From NCBI GenBank assembly GCA_965203755.1, contig OZ241910.1:744001-808000 (forward strand): DNA of 64,000 nt. The letters are read 5' to 3'. The translations under genes and the position numbers were made by a program. The DNA comes from UBA6055 sp965203755 (GTDB lineage Bacteria; Chloroflexota; Anaerolineae; Aggregatilineales; Phototrophicaceae). A model generated the notes under the pieces. That model was not told where the DNA came from, ran no database searches, and worked only from the letters and a program-made list of their open reading frames with translations. This document shows positions 33,532 through 42,802 of the stretch, one piece after another. Each line of letters starts with the position of its first letter. Within the stretch, counting starts at the first letter, position 1.

Positions 33532-34809
33532 GTGAGCAAGATAACGCGACGCACCCTCGACAATGGCTTGACGGTGATATTAAAAGAAGCGCATTCGGCG
33601 CCGGTGATCAGCTGGTGGCTGGCTTACAAGGTCGGCAGCCGCAACGAGCCGACTGGCAAGACCGGCATCTCGCATTGGGTGGAACACATGATGTTCAAGG
33701 GCACCGAAGAGTTTCCAGCCGGGACGCTCGACCGCGAGATTGACCGCGCCGGCGGACAGTGGAACGCCTTTACCTCAATGGACTATACCATGTATTACGA
33801 GACCTTGCCGGCTGATAAAATCGACATCGCCATGCAAGCCGAAGCCGACCGCATGACCCACGCGCTGTTTGACCCCGACGAGACCGAATCCGAGCGCACC
33901 GTCATTATATCGGAACGTCAGGGCGCGGAAAACCAGCCGACCTTCTGGCTGCAAGAGGAGCTGCGCGCCGCCGCCTTTCGGGTGCATGGCTATCATCACG
34001 AAATCATCGGCGACGAGACCGATTTGCGTACCATGTCGCGCGATGACCTCTATCAGCATTATCGCCGTCATTACACTCCCGCCAATGCCGCCGCGGTGGC
34101 TGTAGGCGCATTTGACACCGACGAGATGCTGGCAAAGATTGAAGCCGGTTACGGGACGATTCCAGCCGCCGCCAAGCCAAAGCTGTTCGTCCGGCAAGAA
34201 CCGCAGCAGCAGGGCGAACGCCGCGTTCATGTTGAACGGCCGGGCAAAACCGCATTTTATGAAATCTGCCACCGCATTCCACCAGCCACTCACGAAGACT
34301 GGGCGAAGCTGAAGATTCTAGATATCATTTTGAGCGGCTCCAGCGGCGCCGGCGGCAACAAAACCAGCCGCCTCTATCAAGCACTGGTCAAGAGCGAAAT
34401 CGCCGCCAGCGTCGGCGGTGGAATCAACCCGACCATCGACCCTTATCTTTACAGCATTCTTGTTATCTTGCGCGAAGGTCGGCAGCCCGAAGAAGCCGAA
34501 GCCGTTCTGCTGGCAGAAATCGCCCGTTTGCAAGCGGACGGCATTGCGGAAGCCGAGCTAAACAAAGCCGGGAAACAGGCAAAAGCCGCCTTCGCCTACA
34601 GCGCCGAAAGCGTCACCGAACAAGCCTTTTGGCTGGCGCAGTCCTTTATCTTGGGCGATGAAAGCTGGTTTGACAGCTATGCTGAACGTTTGACGAGCGT
34701 TCGGCTTGAGGATGTGGTGGATGCCGCCAACCGCTATCTTGTACCCAAAAATCGCATTGTTGGCATCCTGCATCCGACAGATGCCGAAGAAGAGGCGGTG
34801 TCGCCATGA
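33532..34809 (+). CDS. M16 family zinc metallopeptidase, catalytic subunit
   Basis: Pitrilysin-type protease of 425 aa. The inverted zinc motif HxxEH is His48-Trp-Val-Glu51-His52 in ISHWVEHMMFKGTEE, with the third ligand Glu in SERTVIISERQG. The start is a GTG at 33532 with AGGA seven bases upstream. It has no obvious signal peptide, so it probably acts in the cytoplasm. It overlaps the next gene by ATGA. The pair matches the heterodimer layout of bacterial MPP-like peptidases (catalytic subunit first). Confidence 0.92.
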   Translation: MSKITRRTLDNGLTVILKEAHSAPVISWWLAYKVGSRNEPTGKTGISHWVEHMMFKGTEEFPAGTLDREIDRAGGQWNAFTSMDYTMYYETLPADKIDIAMQAEADRMTHALFDPDETESERTVIISERQGAENQPTFWLQEELRAAAFRVHGYHHEIIGDETDLRTMSRDDLYQHYRRHYTPANAAAVAVGAFDTDEMLAKIEAGYGTIPAAAKPKLFVRQEPQQQGERRVHVERPGKTAFYEICHRIPPATHEDWAKLKILDIILSGSSGAGGNKTSRLYQALVKSEIAASVGGGINPTIDPYLYSILVILREGRQPEEAEAVLLAEIARLQADGIAEAELNKAGKQAKAAFAYSAESVTEQAFWLAQSFILGDESWFDSYAERLTSVRLEDVVDAANRYLVPKNRIVGILHPTDAEEEAVSP

Positions 34810-36122
34810 CGAAAAATCCGACGGCAGCCGCGAGCATCCCCAACTCCAGCAATATCCGCCGCGCGCGGCTGGAGAATGGCATGACTCTGCTGGTCTACGA
34901 AAATCCGGCGGTGCGGTCGGTCAATATGATGGCATCGATTCATGCCGGCGGCATCTATGAAACGGCAGACAAAAGCGGACTGGCTTCGTTTGCCGCGCTG
35001 GCCTTAATGACTGGCACAGCAAGCCGCAGCTTTGATGAGATTCACAGCGCGCTGGAAGACATCGGCGCCGAGCTCAATTTCCGCGGTCATATCCACAAAA
35101 TCGGGTTATATGGCAAGTCCCTGGCCGAAGATTTGCCCCAACTGCTTGATATTGCCAATGATGCCCTGCGCCAGCCGGTCTTTCCTGAAGATCATATTGA
35201 ACGGCTGCGCGGCGAACGGCTGACATGGCTGCGATACAGCAGTTTCGACACCCGCTACCGCGCCGCCAAAGCCATGCGCGAGACGCTGTATCCAGACACG
35301 CATCCCTATCACTACGGGACTTATGGCAGCGAAGACACCACAGCGAAGATCAGCCGAAACGACTTGCTGCGCTATCAGGCGGCGCATTTTGGGCCGCGCG
35401 GTATGATTTTGGTGATTGTCGGCGCCGTCAAAGCCGAAGAGGCCATCCAGCAGGCTGCGGAACTGTTTGGCGATTGGCAAAATCCCCACCAGCCGCCGGC
35501 GGCCGCGGCCGCCGAACCAAGCAAGCTGACGGGCAGCCAGCGCCGGTTTGTGTTTGTACCCGGCAAAACGCAATCGGACATCAAGATAGGCGCGGTCGGG
35601 CCCTCCCGCTATGCCGCCGATTATCTGCCGGCGCAGCTGGCGAACAGCGTCCTCGGCGAGTTTGGCATGATGGGGCGCATCGGCAAGCATGTCCGCGAGC
35701 AGAAGGGTTTGGCCTACTATGCCTTCAGTCAGCTTGGCGGCGGGCATGGGCCCGATCCCTGGGCTATTAGCGCCGGGGTGAATCCGGACAATGTGGAACT
35801 GGCGGTGGACAGCATCATGGAAGAAATCGAAAGGCTCATCAGCGAGACCGTATCGGACGACGACCTTGCCGACAATCAAAGCTACTTTACCGGGCGGCTG
35901 CCGCTGCGGCTGGAAAGCAATGAAGGGATCGCCGCCCATATTCACACCATGGAAAGCTATCGTCTGGGGCTGGATTACCTGGCGAACTACAAGGATGCGA
36001 TTTACCGCATCACCAAGGAAGATACGCTCGCCGCGGCGCGGAACTATCTCAAGCCGGCGGAGATGGTCATCGCCGTCGCCGGCCCTGAATATGCCAATCA
36101 TCAATCGATTCAGTCATCCTGA
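34806..36122 (+). CDS. M16 family peptidase-like protein, non-catalytic partner
   Basis: 438-aa homologue of the preceding protease without the zinc site: where HxxEH should be, the chain reads LASFAALALMTGTASRS. The M16 fold is otherwise clear (LENGMTLLVYENPAVRSVN, FVPGKTQSDIKIGAVGPSRY, VREQKGLAYYAFSQLGGG). RLAYYAF-type Arg/Tyr residues of the C-domain are retained, as expected for the subunit that binds substrate. Translation is coupled to the catalytic subunit by a 4-base overlap. Confidence 0.9.
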   Translation: MTKNPTAAASIPNSSNIRRARLENGMTLLVYENPAVRSVNMMASIHAGGIYETADKSGLASFAALALMTGTASRSFDEIHSALEDIGAELNFRGHIHKIGLYGKSLAEDLPQLLDIANDALRQPVFPEDHIERLRGERLTWLRYSSFDTRYRAAKAMRETLYPDTHPYHYGTYGSEDTTAKISRNDLLRYQAAHFGPRGMILVIVGAVKAEEAIQQAAELFGDWQNPHQPPAAAAAEPSKLTGSQRRFVFVPGKTQSDIKIGAVGPSRYAADYLPAQLANSVLGEFGMMGRIGKHVREQKGLAYYAFSQLGGGHGPDPWAISAGVNPDNVELAVDSIMEEIERLISETVSDDDLADNQSYFTGRLPLRLESNEGIAAHIHTMESYRLGLDYLANYKDAIYRITKEDTLAAARNYLKPAEMVIAVAGPEYANHQSIQSS

Positions 36123-36212
36123 AACGATTCGGGGCGGCAGGGGTTTTTATTGATAAATATAATGACAAACGGATTTGAGCGACTTTTGCCAAGCAGTCAG
36201 GAAAGATGATCC

Positions 36213-37454
36213 ATGACACGAAAACGCATCGTTATCACCGGCATGGGATTAGTCAGCCCGGTCGGCCATACCGTTGAGAAATCATGGGCAGGCATTCGAG
36301 CCGGTCAATCCGGCATTGACTGGATTACCCTGTTTGATGCTGAACTTGTCGCCAACCGCGTCGCCGGCGAAGTCAAAAATCTCGACCTGGCCGCCAAGTT
36401 TGGCCGCCGCGAGATGCGGCGGATGGACCGGGCGCAGATGCTGGCGCTGATCGCCGCCGAAGAAGCATTGGCAGATGCCGCTATCGAAATCACCGATGAC
36501 AATCAATATGATATCGGCGTCGTTGTCGGTTCCGGCATTGGTGGGATTGTGACGGTGGTCCAGGCCCTCCAAGGCTTTGAGGCGAAGGGGCACCGCGGGG
36601 TCAGCCCGGTGATTGTGCCGGCGCTGCTGCATGATGGCATCAGTTCGCGGGTTTCGATGAGCTTTGGGCTGAAAGGGCCGAATTACAATATCACGGCTGC
36701 CTGCGCCACCAGCAACAATTCCTTGGGGGATGCGGCTGATCTGATTCGCATGGGCCGCGCGAAAATCATGGTCGCCGGCGGCAGCGAAGCCTGCATCATG
36801 CCCATGGTCATCAGCGGCTTTAACAACATGAAGGTCTTGAGCAACAGCGAGGATATCCCGCAAAAGGCGTCGCGCCCCTTTGATGCCACTCGAGACGGCT
36901 TTGTCGCCGCCGAAGGCGCCGCCCTGTTAATCCTTGAAGACCTTGACCATGCCCTGGCGCGCGGCGCGAAAATCTATGCCGAATTGACCGGTTATGGACA
37001 TACATCGGATGCCTTTCATGTCACGGCGCCCAACCCTGACGGCGTGGATGCGGCCGAAGCCATGCGCCGCGCCATGCGGGAAGCGCGAATCAGTCCAAAT
37101 GATGTCAGTTATATCAACGCTCATGGGACTGGCACGCAGCTGAATGACATCAGCGAAACCCTGGCGATCAAGCTAGCTCTGGGCGAACATGCCTACAGCA
37201 TCCCGATAAGCTCTACCAAGTCGATGACCGGGCATATCCTGGGCGCAACCGCCGCCGCCGAAGCCATTTTCGCCATCAAAGCGATTGAGGACAACTTCGT
37301 GCCGCCGACGATTAATCTCGAAACGGCTGACCCGGAATGCGACCTCGATTATACGCCCCGAATCGGCAAGGAACATCCGATTGACCATGTTTTGAGCAAT
37401 TCATTTGGCTTCGGCGGTCACAATACCGCCGTGGTCATCAGCCGTTATGCTTAA
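36213..37454 (+). CDS. fabF: Beta-ketoacyl-ACP synthase II
   Basis: Condensing enzyme of fatty-acid elongation, 413 aa. The catalytic triad is Cys164 (ITAACATSNNSLGDAA), the first His in INAHGTGTQLND and the second in NSFGFGGHN. GTQLND keeps the typical G-T-x-x-N-D acyl-pocket loop. MTRKRIVITGMGLVSPVG is a textbook N-terminus. It stands alone: no acpP, fabD or fabG is adjacent. Confidence 0.95.
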   Translation: MTRKRIVITGMGLVSPVGHTVEKSWAGIRAGQSGIDWITLFDAELVANRVAGEVKNLDLAAKFGRREMRRMDRAQMLALIAAEEALADAAIEITDDNQYDIGVVVGSGIGGIVTVVQALQGFEAKGHRGVSPVIVPALLHDGISSRVSMSFGLKGPNYNITAACATSNNSLGDAADLIRMGRAKIMVAGGSEACIMPMVISGFNNMKVLSNSEDIPQKASRPFDATRDGFVAAEGAALLILEDLDHALARGAKIYAELTGYGHTSDAFHVTAPNPDGVDAAEAMRRAMREARISPNDVSYINAHGTGTQLNDISETLAIKLALGEHAYSIPISSTKSMTGHILGATAAAEAIFAIKAIEDNFVPPTINLETADPECDLDYTPRIGKEHPIDHVLSNSFGFGGHNTAVVISRYA

Positions 37455-37468
37455 CCGCAGCGTTTTTC

Positions 37469-37981
37469 TTATGCCGCAACCCGCGAAAGAATCGCATTGA
37501 AGGCGGCTTCGGCCAAGGCGCGGATTTCATCGCCGCTGCGGTCTTGAATCGGATGCGGCACATAACAGGCCGCCGGCTCGAATCCGAGCGCTTTGCCCTG
37601 CGCCGCGGCCGCTTCGATAAATTCGGTCGAGGCGACCAGCATGCCCGGGATGCCGCGCAATTCCAAATCTGTGATGTCGTGCACACTGCACGAGGTGCAT
37701 GACCCTCAATCCGCCAGGGCTTCAATGACGGCATCGCATTCAGTGACGATCTGATGTTTCAGGTCAGCCGGCGCGATGCGGGTGAAGGTCGGTTTGCGAT
37801 ATCGCCGCACGCGAATGCCCATGCCCTTTAGTTTTTTGTCAAGATGATCCAGAAAAATATCACCGCCTGGTTTGGAAATATCCAGCAGCGCCACGGTTTT
37901 GCCGTCCAGGGATGACAGCCGCGCCTGGCGGTCTCGCGGCATTGGCTGCAACTCGCCGGTTGGATCTAATAATACTGACAT
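37469..37981 (-). CDS. UGSC-family selenoprotein (in-frame TGA read as selenocysteine)
   Basis: 170-aa protein, 171 codons from the ATG at 37981 (GGAGG five bases upstream) to TAA at 37469. An in-frame TGA (37706-37708) interrupts the frame at codon 92, and the sequence continues in the same frame on both sides as U92-G-S-C95-T-S-C98-S-V-H. UGSC is the motif for which this family is named, and the TGA falls exactly on U. A 7-bp hairpin with a GTG loop sits where a bacterial SECIS should be. N-terminal part DGKTVALLDISKPGGDIFL and KHQIVTECDAVIEAL; C-terminal part TDLELRGIPGMLVAS. Probably a redox enzyme or component using U92 and C95; its exact substrate is unknown. It lies 18 bases after the thioredoxin-fusion gene and is translated as its operon partner. 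Standard callers would give two fragments or a pseudogene. Confidence 0.88.
37677..37693 (-). promoter_or_regulatory. SECIS-like hairpin downstream of the UGSC TGA codon
   Basis: On the coding strand TCGTGCA, loop GTG, TGCACGA: a perfect 7-bp stem. Counting U of UGA as 1, the loop falls at 23-25, close to the position of the apical loop in the E. coli fdhF SECIS. It begins with G, as bacterial SECIS loops generally do. It lies inside the coding sequence, as expected. Confidence 0.7.
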
Positions 37982-37999
37982 CATATCCTCCTCTTTGAT

Positions 38000-39436
38000 T
38001 TACGATTTGACAGCGACCGTCACCGGCGAACTGCCCTTGACGCCGCTTGCCGGCCAGCCGCCGATGACAGCTGACCATAACCCGGCCGATCCGCCGGTAT
38101 GGACAATCAGCAAACCGCCGGGACGGAACTTGTTCAGGGTGGCTTCCGCATATTTCGCCGGCACGCCCTCTGCGATTCCATCGGCGCCGCGCAGGATGTC
38201 CCGCCCACAGAAGGTCAGATGTTGATTGAGTTCTTGGCGAAAACGCGCTTTCGTCCATTTGGCTTGGCGGAAGATCCGCAGATGTTCGGGCGCGATAATC
38301 AGCAGGGCGTCGGCTGACGGCGCCAATTTGCTATGGACGACGGTTCGCAGGGTCAGCGCCATGCTCCGCGTCAGCGATTCGGGACGGCGCGATTTTTGAT
38401 CGGCGATAGGATAGACACCGCCGCCGGCAAACAAGGTGACGGTCGATTCATCGGCAGAAAAGCCGCGTTCAACCGCCAGCGATTCCCAGCAGGAATCGCG
38501 TTCGCGTTCGGGAAAGCAGAAGCCAACTTTGCCGGGCTGCCCCAAAGCGGCGCGGTCCACCCCGCCCGGTTTGCCGCCGCCGACATTGCGTATCACCAAC
38601 TGCAAGGCGCGTCCAATGGTGGAATTGGCGCGGTTGCCCTGCCCCAGCGCATTCGTCCCCCAATTCATGCCAATCCGGTCTGCAATCGGGCCGTTCACGA
38701 TGACAATCGGTCCCGAAAAATAGGTGGTCGCCAGCAAGCCGTGCATGCAAAACGCATCAAGACAAGCCGCTTCAACCGCCGCCAGGACAACCGGCAGATA
38801 CTCCGGTTTGCAGCCAGCCATGACAGCGTTGATGGCGGCTTTTTCCACGGTGCAGGCGACCTGGTTCGGCGGGATGATGCCAAGGATCTCGTCAGCCGCG
38901 CGGGCCGTTCCCCCCAACATCCGCAGCGCCCGCTCCTCGGTGGGCGGGACAACCGGCAAACCATCCGACCAGCCGCGCGCAAAGGCGAGTTCATATTCGT
39001 CCTCAAGCGCGGCGACTTCAATCCGCCGCGCCTGCAAGGACGTATCGCCATAGCGGTAAGCTAATTTTTCCGGCATGCCCGGGTCAAGCGACTTCGAGCC
39101 GCAGCCAGGGCTGAATTCAGGCAAACCGGCCCCCAGCGCCGGGCGCGCGGTCAGTCGGCGCCAATCCGCGCGCTGCCAGCCTGTCAGCCGTTCCATTTCA
39201 TCGCCCGCCTGCACCCGAATCAAGGTTGGCACAATTTCGATGCCCAGCCGATAGGAAACCTCAAGTCGGCTGTCGTCAATCACATGATCCAAGCCAGATG
39301 GAAAGTCAGGATTGTCCTGTGAATAAACGCGCAGCGGGCGCAGGTCTGCTAAAACCGATTCAATCAAACGACAGGTGGCGCAGTCCTCTTTGACGACCGC
39401 GATATAGCCGGAAAAATCTTTGGGGATGATGGCCAT
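38000..39436 (-). CDS. Thioredoxin-fold fusion protein, operon partner of the UGSC selenoprotein
   Basis: 478-aa protein. Residues 1 to about 100 look like a thioredoxin/glutaredoxin fold: VVKEDCATCRLIE with Cys19-x-x-Cys22, and the cis-proline loop GIEIVPTLIRV with Pro70. The remaining 370 residues form a domain I cannot name, with EKAAINAVMAGCKPEYLPV (Cys in a conserved-looking loop), DRIGMNWGTNALGQGNRANS and several further cysteines. It precedes the UGSC gene by 18 bases on the same strand, so it is the likely thiol donor or acceptor for the selenocysteine (inference). A promoter candidate lies at 39469-39498. No signal peptide. Confidence 0.75.
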   Translation of the reverse strand: MAIIPKDFSGYIAVVKEDCATCRLIESVLADLRPLRVYSQDNPDFPSGLDHVIDDSRLEVSYRLGIEIVPTLIRVQAGDEMERLTGWQRADWRRLTARPALGAGLPEFSPGCGSKSLDPGMPEKLAYRYGDTSLQARRIEVAALEDEYELAFARGWSDGLPVVPPTEERALRMLGGTARAADEILGIIPPNQVACTVEKAAINAVMAGCKPEYLPVVLAAVEAACLDAFCMHGLLATTYFSGPIVIVNGPIADRIGMNWGTNALGQGNRANSTIGRALQLVIRNVGGGKPGGVDRAALGQPGKVGFCFPERERDSCWESLAVERGFSADESTVTLFAGGGVYPIADQKSRRPESLTRSMALTLRTVVHSKLAPSADALLIIAPEHLRIFRQAKWTKARFRQELNQHLTFCGRDILRGADGIAEGVPAKYAEATLNKFRPGGLLIVHTGGSAGLWSAVIGGWPASGVKGSSPVTVAVKS

Positions 39437-39468
39437 GAGGTTCTTTTTTCCAATTCTTTGGCGGCCTC

Positions 39469-39498
39469 ATTGTAACGTCTGACTGAACTGGCCGACAA
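39469..39498 (-). promoter_or_regulatory. Predicted promoter of the UGSC operon
   Basis: Reverse strand: -35 TTGTCG (39498-39493), 18-base spacer, -10 TACAAT (39474-39469), 32 bases before the ATG at 39436. A T-to-C change from the TTGACA consensus makes it moderate. Confidence 0.45.
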
Positions 39499-39557
39499 CT
39501 GAACGCGGGCTGTTATCGGGGCGGCCGCGCCCAAGCCAAACTCACCGTCGGCAAGTC

Positions 39558-40988
39558 CTAATCAACCAAGTGATCCCCTGGCATCATGCCTTTGCCCTCA
39601 AAAGCGGGGAAATCAGGCGGATACTTGTGCACGCGGAACAAGACATTCCGGTCGTAAAAATCAATGCCTTCAGGATTAGGTGGATCGCCCTGTCTAATCA
39701 AGCCATTTCTGGTTTTGGGATTCACAAATTCCCAGACCACCTCGCCATCCGGCCGAACTTCAATCAGCCGCCCATGAAACCCTTCGGTAATGAAAGTATT
39801 GCCATTCGGCAGACGTTGGACACCCGATAGAACGTGAGAGTGAAACCCATCGGCGGCATAAGACCAAACAATCTCCGCTTCCTGACTCCAATCATAGCTG
39901 CCATCGGGCTGTAACGGGAGCTTCAATTCCATAATGGAAGAATGCTCTTCATCCGTATAGATCTGGTTTCGATTGTTAAAGAGGAGGATATTGCCCGCGC
40001 CCGGCAGACCAGCATCAATCCACTGAACGTCATGCTGGGCGAAGAGATGACGGTCATCCAGAGAAATCCCCCCCATCTTCCGCATATATGCAAATGGATT
40101 GCCCCAGCGATACAGCAGATCGCCAGCCGAACCAGCCGCCGCTTCCGTAGACAGGCTGTGATCGATGATCCAGAACTCATCAAATGACCGCACGCTTAGC
40201 ACAATTTGATCCAGTTCAGGATGATAGTTGACCGAATTGCTGTGCATCCAATCACCAGCGCCTCTCTCGTCCCAGATTGATGGCGTCCCCTTTAGAAAAT
40301 ACGACTGATAGTTGATGTCGATGCGGCGCCGATGTTCAGCGATGGCGCCATAGTTGGGCAAGTCAGGGTCAAAATCCTGCGCCAGATGATCCCAAGTATC
40401 CCACTGCCAGACAAATTCATCCGTCGAAGGATCGATTTCAATGATGATGTCGGGAAGCAGATACCTATGGTCTCTAAACTCGGTATTGACAAAGTGAGTA
40501 TCCAGCCCCATCGCCACCGCTTCATCCAGCGAATGATAATCCCAGGCAATCACAAGAATGTTGCCGTCCGGCATGATGTCAATCCCATGATGCAGATGGG
40601 TTTCGGCGCCGGTGAACCGGTATTCCCAAACTAATTCACCGTCCCATGTATATTCCCGTATGCCCCCAGTAGGACGATTATCCCCCGGTATAAGGGATGT
40701 ATCGGCGTCTCTGACGCCGACGACGACCATCAGATTGCCATTTTCGAGCAGATGCGCCTCGGCAGCAGTCGTTCCTTCAATACGCCAGGTATGTATGATC
40801 CGCCCGTCATTGTCCATCAAGTAGACTGATTCATCGGTCATTGGTGTAAGTAGAACATATCCATCGTAAGCGTCGGCGGTGTTCACCATAAGGCCGACGG
40901 TTCTTTCCTGCGTCAGCGCAGAAACAGATGTCAGCAGCAAAGCAAGCATAATCAGCAGCTTTCGGTTGATGTTGAACAGCATGGGCAT
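39558..40988 (-). CDS. Arylsulfotransferase (ASST)-like secreted protein
   Basis: 476-aa exported beta-propeller of the arylsulfotransferase family. The start is the ATG at 40988 with GGAAAGG three bases upstream; upstream in-frame codons encode no signal. The signal peptide is KLLIMLALLLTSVSALTQE. Blades are marked by VYLMDNDGRIIHTWRIEG, LLENGNLMVV, HHGIDIMPDGNILVIAWD, EIDPSTDEFVWQWDTWDHL and HSNSVNYHPELDQIVLS. His residues at HLHHG and DWMHSNS are in the positions of ASST active-site histidines. Phenolic sulfate transfer is the family reaction; substrates here are unknown. Confidence 0.82.
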   Translation of the reverse strand: MPMLFNINRKLLIMLALLLTSVSALTQERTVGLMVNTADAYDGYVLLTPMTDESVYLMDNDGRIIHTWRIEGTTAAEAHLLENGNLMVVVGVRDADTSLIPGDNRPTGGIREYTWDGELVWEYRFTGAETHLHHGIDIMPDGNILVIAWDYHSLDEAVAMGLDTHFVNTEFRDHRYLLPDIIIEIDPSTDEFVWQWDTWDHLAQDFDPDLPNYGAIAEHRRRIDINYQSYFLKGTPSIWDERGAGDWMHSNSVNYHPELDQIVLSVRSFDEFWIIDHSLSTEAAAGSAGDLLYRWGNPFAYMRKMGGISLDDRHLFAQHDVQWIDAGLPGAGNILLFNNRNQIYTDEEHSSIMELKLPLQPDGSYDWSQEAEIVWSYAADGFHSHVLSGVQRLPNGNTFITEGFHGRLIEVRPDGEVVWEFVNPKTRNGLIRQGDPPNPEGIDFYDRNVLFRVHKYPPDFPAFEGKGMMPGDHLVD

Positions 40989-41116
40989 TGACCTTTCCTT
41001 TTGGCAGATTAACGGTGTTTCTTTTGCGCGCCGATACCCCAAGGCAAGCGGATATCCGCACAGATAAATCTATTCAAATCACTTGCATCCGTCAAGTGCC
41101 AAGGCGCCATCTTCTA

Positions 41117-41144
41117 TTTCAAAAAACTGATTATCGGGTACAAT
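41117..41144 (+). promoter_or_regulatory. Predicted promoter of the SH3 lipoprotein gene
   Basis: -35 TTTCAA (41117-41122), 16-base spacer, -10 TACAAT (41139-41144), 40 bases upstream of the ATG at 41185. Confidence 0.45.
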
Positions 41145-41184
41145 AGCCGAATCTATTTGCCGCTTCCGAGCCAGAAAAATCGCT

Positions 41185-42672
41185 ATGAGAATTTACACTG
41201 TCGCTGCGCTGCTGATTGCTTTAGCCGCCGCCTGCGCTCCCAGCGAAGAAGCCCCACAGTCCATTGAGATCGCAGATCAGCCGCCCCCGGCCAATGTACT
41301 TTACGTCACCCCCACCCCGATGCCGACTCTGGTGCCAACGGCGGTGCGTATCGCGGCGGCCATCCCGACCGCGTCATCTGCTGCTCCAACGGCAAGCCCA
41401 GGGGCGGAGGTTTGTAATGCCGAGCTTGAGCGGCTGTATGCCCATGCCAGCGATTTATGCTTGACCGGACCAACCGGTTATTTTTGCAATGGCGGCTTGG
41501 CGCCCAAAGCTGAGCCGCAAGGAGCGGCTGCGAATGCCCTAAGCGCGCCCGGCGGCCTGGTCGAAGCCGCCAAAATAGACAGCCTGCAAACCGCCCCGAT
41601 TACGATCCGCGGCGGCGGTCTTGTCTGGCTCCGTCTTGAAGAGAATATCCTGATGGATGCCCTGCTCATCGGGGACATCCGCATCAGCAGCATCGTGCCG
41701 GCCGAAAGCGATTTTGCCAAGTGGCAGTCCTTCACTGTCGAAAGCCGAACGGTCGCTTCAGCCTGCGCCCGAATACCCGAAACCGGCGCGCTGGTGGCGC
41801 AAGGGCTGTACGGACAAAGCTCCCGCGTCGCTATCAACGGCGTATCCGTCGAAATCAACGGCACGATGGTCGTTATGACACAAGCGAACATGACCAAATT
41901 CATAGCGATTGAAGGACAGCTTCGGCTGATTTCCTATGGACAGCCCGTCACCCTGAATGTCGGCCAACAGTTGAACGTCAGCTATCCGGCCGGTGATTGG
42001 ACGACGCCGGCCGGGCTGCCTGGCGAACCGATTCTGCTGGAATATGAGCTTGTCAGCGATCTGCCGATTGTGCTGTTTGACCGTCCGATTGTCATTCCAC
42101 AGCCTGGCTTTGTTCAAACACAGGGGCGCGTGAATATGCGGGCGGCGCCGGATATTGATTCGCGGCTGCTGTTCCAGGTTCCGGCTGGCGAAACCATGAG
42201 TGTTCTCGGCATCAGCGCCAATCGCGAATGGCTTCACATTCGCTTGGGAAACGGCGAGACCGGCTGGATGAGCGCCGAATTGCTGGCGCAGAATCTAGGC
42301 GGCATTCAGCAGGTTTACGATCTTACGCCGCCGCCGCCGCAGCGCTACGGTGCGCTTGCCAGCCATGCCAGCGTCAATGTCAGCCAGGGCGGCAACCTGC
42401 GCGCGGCGCCTGATATCGCCTTTAGAGTCAAAAGAACCATCCCCTTCGGCGAGAAGCTCGAGCTGCTGGCGCGCAGCCCCTACAGCCCTTGGGTCAAGGT
42501 CGATGCGGGCGGTGATATTGGCTGGATGGCCTTATTCACCCTGCAAACCGAAGCGGTGATTAGCTCGCTGCCGATTGATTATCAAGCGCCTTTGCCGCCG
42601 CGCCCGACATCCACCCCTTCATTCAGCTACGGCGGCGGTCATGCCTATCCCAATCCCAGTGGCGGTTTTTAG
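41185..42672 (+). CDS. Lipoprotein with FecR-like region and two SH3 domains
   Basis: 495-aa exported lipoprotein. The lipobox LAAAC puts the lipidated cysteine at residue 17 (MRIYTVAALLIALAAAC). A Pro/Ala spacer follows, with PTPMPTLVPTAV and TASSAAPTASPG. Residues about 125-270 resemble a FecR-type beta domain (TIRGGGLVWLRLEENILMD, VEINGTMVVMT, VTLNVGQQLNVSY). Two SH3-like domains follow: about 310-368 (FVQTQGRVNMRAAPDIDSRL, EWLHIRLGNGETGWMSAEL) and about 390-455 (VSQGGNLRAAPDIAFRV, WVKVDAGGDIGWM). No enzyme motif; cell-surface scaffold or sensing role is a guess. Confidence 0.78.
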   Translation: MRIYTVAALLIALAAACAPSEEAPQSIEIADQPPPANVLYVTPTPMPTLVPTAVRIAAAIPTASSAAPTASPGAEVCNAELERLYAHASDLCLTGPTGYFCNGGLAPKAEPQGAAANALSAPGGLVEAAKIDSLQTAPITIRGGGLVWLRLEENILMDALLIGDIRISSIVPAESDFAKWQSFTVESRTVASACARIPETGALVAQGLYGQSSRVAINGVSVEINGTMVVMTQANMTKFIAIEGQLRLISYGQPVTLNVGQQLNVSYPAGDWTTPAGLPGEPILLEYELVSDLPIVLFDRPIVIPQPGFVQTQGRVNMRAAPDIDSRLLFQVPAGETMSVLGISANREWLHIRLGNGETGWMSAELLAQNLGGIQQVYDLTPPPPQRYGALASHASVNVSQGGNLRAAPDIAFRVKRTIPFGEKLELLARSPYSPWVKVDAGGDIGWMALFTLQTEAVISSLPIDYQAPLPPRPTSTPSFSYGGGHAYPNPSGGF

Positions 42673-42802
42673 GCGGCATCGAAGCGACAGGTCGATAGAC
42701 AGCGGCGGCGAGATGCTTCCGTCAATGCGGCGATGATTGGATTTGATGATATAATCAAGATGTTTTGTGGATGGATGCGCTGAAACGCGGGAGGAAACGC
42801 GA

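Noticed and set aside
37469..37981. UGSC gene as an ordinary pseudogene with a nonsense mutation
   Set aside because: Both halves are intact in the same frame, the stop is TGA and coincides with the motif's U, and a correctly spaced hairpin follows.
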